NCBI GenBank assembly: GCA_964017045.1
Contig: OZ024808.1
Span: forward strand, 1,575,666-1,639,665
Direction of reading: 5' to 3'
Origin: Omphiscola glabra
Taxonomy: Eukaryota; Mollusca; Gastropoda; Lymnaeidae
DNA length: 64,000 nt
The position numbers were made by a program, and so were the translations under genes. Position 1 is the first letter of the stretch. Each line of letters opens with the position of its first letter. This document shows positions 11,001-20,000 of this stretch, in pieces. The notes beneath the pieces are model-generated. The model did not search any database, was not told the origin of the DNA, and saw nothing but the letters and a program-made list of their open reading frames with translations.

Positions 11001-14000
11001 AAAAAGGTCTAGGCAAGAGCCTGTTATATCTAAAAGTAGGAAACTCATCCTTGACCATGACTGTTGTATAAAGTCCAACCAAATGTAACATTTTTAAAAA
11101 AAAATCAACAACAAATGTATTGTGTTGATTATTTCAATGGCTGTGTACTTCAATGTGTGTACATTTGGATCTGATGTACACACTAGCTGGTTCTATTTCA
11201 AATCACAAGTATGTCATTAAAAACTTTTTAAAAATCCAGGTCAGATCCTGTCCGACTCTTCAACCACTAATTATTATGTTGGAACTCATCTAAGATCAGG
11301 GACACACTGACCACCACTCTAAGATCAGGGACACTCTGACCACCAACCTAAGATCAGGGACACTCTGACCACCAACCTAAGATCAGGGACACTCTGACCA
11401 CCAACCTAAGATCAGGGACACTCTGACCACCAACCTAAGATCAGGGACACACTGACCACCAACCTAAGATCAGGGACACTCTGACCACCAACCTAAGATC
11501 AGGGACACACTGACCACCAACCTAAGATCAGGGACACTCTGACCACCAACCTCAAACAGTTACAACCCCCATGGTTAAGGCTAGGGGAATAAATCATGAC
11601 AGAAAACAAACAGATATGGAGTCCTGTACTGTAATTGCAACAGCTTAATGACGCACCTGGTTCCAAGCTGCTTCAAACCATTTGAGGACCCTTTTAAATT
11701 AAAAAAAACAAACTAGTCTCTTAGGCTCTGTATTGTCTTCAAAGAAACGTCCATCAAATTGACCAGGAGTGAACCAGTTTCCATTGATCTGTTAAGAATG
11801 TGATCAGTTATGTACCTGTGTCTCTTAATAAGTTACAGACATAAAATGAAATTTTCTGACTAACAACTAACACATAGGTTCATATAATGAAAGATCATAT
11901 CAAATTTTATTTGAATATTAAGGACATTTTGTTGTAATAATCAATTCAAATCTCCTATTTCAAATTAAATAAATATAAAATATAAATTAACTCATTCCCT
12001 CCGTCAGTGCTACTTCCGTACTTAATTTATTTTCCTGAGAAAGGGAAGTAACTCGGTTTTGAAATTGATTTACATTTTAAAAATATTTTTTAAGCTGCTA
12101 AATATTAATAAATGTTAATGAATTAAGGACGAATGCATCAAAGAATGAATAAGGTTTAATAAAAATATAACATTAGCGGCGAAAAAATAATGAACAATGG
12201 CCAAAAAATCGATTTTTGGCACCTCGGTCGAATACATGCAAGATATAGACGCGTCGTACTAAAGCACACGTAGTTTAAAAGTGAAACAAGATAAAAACAT
12301 CCGGTTTCTAAATTGAAATCACGCAGAATCACGCCATCGCCGGAAGTCTCGATGGATGCGAGATTTCATTGCTATTTTTAACTAAAAACGAGAGAGGTGT
12401 GTCGCTATGCGCCGGGACGCATTTGGACGCATCCGTCGGAACCCCCAAAGGACGCATTTAGTCGCATCCGTCGGGAATGAGTTAAATAAATATAAAAATT
12501 AAATAAATATAAAAATCAAAAAGATCTAAAAATTATGTATCCCCGAAGGATCAAAGACAGCCAACTTGTGTCTGGGGCATTTGAGGTGAACCCAATCTAC
12601 CTGAAAGGTGAGTCTGACAACCATGGACAGGACATGCCTGACTTCAGAGTAAGTACGCTTTCTCAATGGGGAAGAGGGCCACATATTTTTGGGGTTTATA
12701 TAAGTGATGTTGAGTGTGTGTTATGTGATGTGTGAGTTATGTGATGTTTAAGTGTGTGTTATGTGATGTGTAAGTGTGTGTTATTATTATTATTTTTTAT
12801 TATTTGTTGTCTTATATAGCGCGGTACCCCAGCCTAGGGCTAGGCTCATCGCGCTGTACATAAAAATATTTTAAAAGAGACATAATCGTGACAATAACAT
12901 AAAATACATATATATAATAAAGAACAGATGTATAGAGACAAAACAAAATCTAATGCATATTCACCTCATCCACACCAGAACTTTTACATGACAAGCCATG
13001 GACGGCGGCCAGTAGCAGCGTTTATCGGTCAGATGTGGGGAATCAGTCGGGGTAGTAGAGTTTAAAGAGATGTATTTTGAGTGCAGTTTTGAAGGCTGTG
13101 ATAGTTGATATATTGCGGATGTGTAGTGGAAGAGAATTCCATTGTTTGTGGGCACAGTAAGAGAAAGATCTTTCACCGTATGTTTTTGTGCGAGTCTTGG
13201 AGACAGAAAGAATACGACCGTCTGCGGAGGAGCGAAGCTGTGGAAGGGGTAAATAGACAGAGAGAAATTCGGTTAGATAGGAAGGGCAGGAATTGGAGAA
13301 AAATTTGTGGCAGAGAACAGAGAGTTTATAGTCAATCCGTGCTTGTACAGGGAGCCAATGAAGTGAATGAAGTAGTGGTGTGACGTGATCACGTTTTTTT
13401 GCCTTTAAAACTAGCCTAGCAGCTGAGTTTTGAACCTTTTGTAGTTTTTCTAAGAAGTGTTTTGGTGAACCTGACAGAAGAGAGTTGCAGTAGTCAAGAC
13501 CAGAGAGAACAAGAGCACAGACTAAGGTTTTTGTTGCACTAACTGTGAGGTAGTGGCGGATTGAGCTGATCTGACGGATGGCCGTGTATGCAGAGCAACA
13601 AATGTGGGATATATGATTATCAAGAGACAAGTTGTGAGACAGAAAATAACCAAGATTCCTAGTGTTATGTGATGTGTGAGTGTTATGTGATGTGTGAGTG
13701 TGTGTAATGTGATGTGTGAGTGTGTGTTATGTGATGTGTGAGTGTGTGTTATGTGATGTGTAAGTGTGTGTTATGTGATGTGTGTGTGTTATGTGATGTG
13801 TAAGTGTGTGTTATGTGATGTGTCATTGTGTGTTATGTGATGTGTCAGTGTGTGTTATGTGATGTGTAAGTGTGTGTTATGTGATGTGTCAGTGTGTGTT
13901 ATGTGATGTGTCAGTGTGTGTTATGTGATGTGTAAGTGTGTCAGTGTAAGTGTGTGTTATGTGATGTGTGAGTGTGTGTTATGTGATGTGTAAGTGTGTG

Positions 14001-17000
14001 TGAGTGTGTGTTATGTGATGTGTAAGTGTGTGTTAAGTGATGTATGTGTGTGTGTTTTATGTGATGTGTGAGTGTGTGTTATGTGATGTGTGAGTGTGTG
14101 TTATGTGATGTTGAGTGTGTGTTATGTGATGTGTGAGTGTGTGTTATGGAGTGATCGTTTGAGACTTTGCCCATGGTTGGCATTTAGTCAAAGTATGCCT
14201 TTATCCATTCTTTCAATGTCAACACATGTCACTCAGTATGACATGTACAATAAGACTTAGTTATAGGGTAACACATTTAATACAACATTTACAAGACTTC
14301 TCACACATCTTTATGAAACTTTCTTTTTCCCGACACATCTACTGGAATTTTCAAACTAATATATCTGGATTGCAAAAACAATAAATGTTTTCCTAAAATT
14401 AATGTCTATTTATTTACATGTGCTATAGAGGCTTGTTTATAAGTCACTAACATGTGCTATATAGGTTTGTTCATAAGTCACTAACATGTGGTGCTATATA
14501 GGTTTGTTCATAAGTCACTAACATGTGGTGCTACACTGGCTTGTTTATAAGTATCTAACATGTGGTGCTATATAGGTTTGTTTATAAGTCACTAAAATGA
14601 GGTGCTATACGGGCTTAATTATAAGTCTCTAACATGTGGTGCTAAATAGGTTTGTTCATAAGTCACTACCATGTGGTGCTAAATAGGTTTGTTCATAAGT
14701 CACTACCATGTGGTGCTATATAGGTTTGTTTATAAGTCACTACCTTGTGGTGCTATACGGGCTCGTTTATAAGTCACTAACATGTGGTGCTATATGGGCT
14801 TGTTTATAAGTCTCTAACATGTGGTGCTATACGGGCTTGTTTATAAGTCACTACCATGTGGTGCTATACTGGCTTATTTCATATGTGGAAGATTTGATTA
14901 CATCATTGTTAACCTCCAACCCAAAACTTGACTACATATAGTAGAAATAAAAGAATGTTCAAGTAAATATAACCCAAAAAAGAGATTTGTGTATTCACAT
15001 TTAATTTGTGTATTCACATTTAATTTGTCTATACATATTTAATTTGTGTATCCACATTTAATTTGTGTATCCACATTTAATCTGTGTATCCACATTTAAT
15101 TTGTGTATTCACAATTAATTTGTGTATTCACGTTAAATTTGTGTATTCACATTTAATTTCCAGCACTGGCAGATTCCCCTTGGTACAAGGTTCAGGTCCC
15201 TAAAACTCTGGTTTGTTCTACGCATGTTTGGCATCAAGGGACTCCAGGACCAAATAAGGAAGGTAGGCTCCAATCCTGCAATCTGTGTGTGTTTGTGTGC
15301 ACGAGTGTGTGCGGAGGAGGAGGGAGAGCAGATTAATGAAATAGAGCTTTTGTAAAGGAAGGATATTGTAACCAATGAAAATCTTATTTGGCCATCTCTA
15401 GGGAGGGCAGATTAATGAAATAGAGCTTTTGTAAAGGAAGGATATTGTAACCAATGAAAATCTTATTTGGCCATCTCTAGGGAGGGCAGATTAATGAAAT
15501 AGAGCTCTGGAGGGGGGTGTCCTAAGAAATTGTGATAGTTTGTGACATGGGGTTTGACAAATTGACAGTGATATTTAAAATACTGTTGTGATGGATGTAT
15601 AATGACAGATGTTAGTGTCACAATAACATATAGGCAAATGAGGCACGTGACGAGGGCCTCACACCTTTTAAGGGTTTGGCATATTTAAAGGGCTCCGCAC
15701 CTTTTAAGGGCCCCTCAACTTGAGGGGTTTCTAAACTTAATTTTCACAATGGACTTATTTAAAATGATGTAATTTATGTGCTTAAAGTCATCAAGGGCAT
15801 CTCCATACACAAAAAGTTATAGAAGGGCATCTCTATACACAAGTTATAGAAGGGCATCTCCATACACTGCAAGTTATAGAAGGGCATCTCTATACACAAA
15901 AAGTTATATAAGGACATCTCCATACACAACAAGTTATAGGAGGACATCTCCATACACAACAAGTTATAGAAGGACATCTCCATACACAACAAGTTATAGA
16001 AGGACATCTCCATACACAACAAGTTATAGAAGGACATCTCCATACACAACAAGTTATAGAAGGACATCTCCATACACAACAAGTTATAGAAGGACATCTC
16101 CCATACACAATAAGTTATAGAAGGACATCTCTATACACAACAAGTTATAGAAGGACATGTCCATACACAACAAGTTATAGAAGGACATCTCCATACACAA
16201 CAAGTTATAGAAGGACATGTCCATACACAACAAGTTATAGAAGGACATCTCCATACACAACAAGTTATAGAAGGACATGTCCATACACAACAAGTTATAG
16301 AAGGGCATTTCCATACACAACAAGTTATAGAAGGACATCTCCATACACAACAACTTATAGAAGTGCATCTCCATACACAACAAGTTATAGAAGGGCATCT
16401 CCATACACAACAAGTTATAGAAGGACATCTCCATACACAACAAGTTATAGAAGGGCATCTCCATACACAACAAGGTATAGAATGGCATCTCCATACACAT
16501 CAAGTTATAAAAGGACATCTCCATACACAACAAGTTATAGAAGGACATCTCCATACACAACAAGTTATAGAAGGACATCTCCATACACAACAAGTTATAG
16601 AAAAGATGGCTTGGGTCAAGAGAGAAAGTATATATTTAAATATGTATATATTAGAATCCCTTGGAATGCGGCTGTCTGGGTCCCAGGGTTTAATCTGTAG
16701 TAATACTGTAGTCTGTAGTGTAGAGTAATTAATTATAATGATAGGCCAGGGGTCTGCAACCTATGGCACGGGTAATAAAATGTAATTTAATATATTCAGC
16801 ACACAGTTCCCAATACTACAGTGACATGGTCTGTGACTCCAATTCAGTTGCTGGCTATTAATAGCTGCTAGTTATAATCTTCATGGAATATTGCTAACTT
16901 CTAGTTAATTTGTAGACCTATTTCTGGACCGTTTTCACCAGTGTAACGTCTGACATACCTGTAGCCTTTCTTCCTCTCATTGGCGACATAGAGCACTACC

Positions 17001-20000
17001 AGTTCAAATCAAAATGTCAAGTCGAGGAATACGCATACAGCATCTTATTTCTTGAAACATAACTTGACATATATTTGAATAAATACAAGACCCAGAATCA
17101 ATGAGAACTGAATAATTATTACCGCTCCACTGAATATAGAATATAATTATGTACTTAAATTTTATAAGTGTCTGCAGACAATCGATTGATACAAGCTCCT
17201 TCAAATTATATAAGTGTCTGCAGACAATTGATTGATACACGCTCCTTTAAATTATATAAGTGTCTGCAGACAATTGATTGATACACGCTCCTTTAAATTA
17301 TATAAGTGTCTGCAGACAATTGATTGATACACGCTCCTTTAAATTATATAAGTGTCTGCAGACAATTGATTGATACAAGCTCCTTCTTCTGAACATTCCA
17401 AGATCACTGTAATTTTAAATTCCTGCCTATATGGCTGACAAAATAGTCCCAGCTTTTGTACTTCGTCTGTCCTTAATCCGCCACCTGCTTCTGGGGGAGT
17501 TTTACTTTATGGTCAATAAATGGTCATGATGTTACAGCAATTTTCATTGGCCACGTGGAAAACATAAAAACTTTTTAATGTCTACAAAATGTTACTTCAA
17601 TGGTAGAATAAGAATTATAGGTCATTGGCCTTTTGAATAATTTAGCATTTTGGCACGCAAATACCAAAAGGTTGACGACCCTTGTGATAGATTATAACTG
17701 GAGTAGTGTAATGATGAATAGTGTTTTAGATGAAATTTGAATTAGGGGCTGTCCAAAAAGTGTGCAACGCCATTTTTTGACACCATTCTCCCCCCCCCCC
17801 CCCTGTCACAATTTAGTTTGATTTATCCTTATCATGCTCATAAATGTTTTCTTAGGTAAACAAACATAATGCAGAGAAACTTTTGCTTCTGTCACATTGG
17901 AACTAACAAATTATTGAAAAAATTGACAGCTAATTCCATTTAATATAACGCACACTTCACCATTAAACTATTAAAAGTATAAATAAAGAAGTGAAATATT
18001 CTGTCAGGATACATCCATCAAAACACAAAGTTCAACATCACTGTCAGGATACATCCATCAAAACACAAAGTTCAAAGTCACTGTCAGGAAACATCCATCA
18101 AAACAAAAAGTTCAACATCACTGTCAATTTCAGGTTTTATTTGTATAATTCAAAAAATGTGTCATCACATATAATCTTTATGCACCCCCCCCCCCCCGAG
18201 ACACAAACTGGCACACTTTTTAGACCCCCCCTTCCTTCCTCTGGAGCGTGACGATGTACTTTATGGACAGCCCCTTGTTAATTTTTAAAACCGTTTTTAG
18301 TTTGAAAGTGTGACATACTTTTAGGGGGTGAGGCGGGGGGTCCGATATTTTTTTTATAGATTGTAATGGGGGCAGGAAGGTTTAACATAATAATTAGCGT
18401 GACATACTTTATGGAAGGCCCACTCATTTACATTTGTTGTTGTTGCACATTTGAACTTTGATCTCTTATTTGTGTTTTGAAGCTATGAAAAAAACCTCTT
18501 TCTGTTTGATTGATACATTTATTTATTCTTTATCTAGGATGTATCACTTGTTCATCAATTTAAGGAGCTAGTTAAATGTGATGGCAGGTTTGAAATTGTC
18601 AGACCGGTGACCTTTGGCCTTGTTTGCTTTAGATTGAAGGTAATTTTTTTTTAAAATAAATAAGTTTGTGGTTGTTGTTGTTAGGCAGTATAAAAAAATC
18701 TCAGAGATTAAACAAATTTGTTTGATGAGCTGACTTTGTTGATGAGGAGAACTCTCTGACCCAACCATTTATGGACTGACTTTGTTGGTTGGAAGAACTC
18801 TCTGACCCAACCACTTATGAACTGACTTTGTTTGTGAAGAGAATTCTCTGACCCAAACACTTATGGACTGACTTTGTTTGTTGGGGAGAACTCTCTGACC
18901 CAACCACTTATGGACTGACTTTGTTTGGTGGGGAGAATTCTCTGACCCAACCACTTATGGACTGACTTTGTTTGGTGGGGAGAACTCTCTGACCCAACCA
19001 TTTATGGACTGACTTTGTTTGGTGGGGAGAACTCTCTGACCCAACCATTTATGGACTGACTTTGTTTGGTGGGGAGAACTCTCTGACCCAACCACTTATC
19101 CAAGGCAGGATAAAATCAAAACGCCTGGGATTATTCTTTAGGAGCATCAGCTGTTTCTCTAGACAGCTAATCGTCTCTCTCCGCGCATCTGGATAAACCA
19201 ATGGAACATCAAGTCTGGATGATACAGCTTGGTGCCAGTGTCTGGAGTTTCCAGATTTTTCATTGTGTCAATTTCATACTGCCTACGGGTCTCCATCTTG
19301 GGGTGTGAATTCAGAGTTTTCCTTCTCTTAAATGAGTTTCATCTTAGTTTAACGAGCCCCAAGCACCAACTCCAAAAACTAACAGTTCAGCAGACCTGCC
19401 AACCCTTCCGATTTTGTCGGAATTATACAGATTTTTTACCCCTCATTCCGACTTTCCGACAAACCTCTTAAAATTCCGATTTTCCAAACATTATAATTTT
19501 TCACCCCTCATAAAAATCCGAAAGAGACAAAAAAAAAAATCGGATACAACAGGAAGTGGTGCAATCCTTTATTTTTACGTACTGTCAACATGTCCTGCGA
19601 CAGGACTAATAAGTTCTCGAGATATTCGCCCGGCTATTACTATTATATATTTGATCAAGTCACATGACCGCCGTAGTAAAGGTGCGCGAGATATTTGTCC
19701 GTCAGCTTTGTCTACGTGACCGCTAATAGTCGATCAGTCCGGTCGCCGGACGTGTAGACACTGCCTTGTTTTTATCGAAGCGAGCCGCGATATCCAAATC
19801 ATTCTTCAATTATCAATTGATCCGATCGCGATTCATCCTTTTACTATGCTAAAAAAATAATTCAGTTTTGTTGTGACTTTTTGTTTGTTTGTTAAAGTTT
19901 TTCTTAATTAAATTTAAATGGGTAAATATTTGAAAGTGGTGGGTACAATGATATTAATAAACATATTTTAACACACGCAAAAAACAACATAAACTTATAC

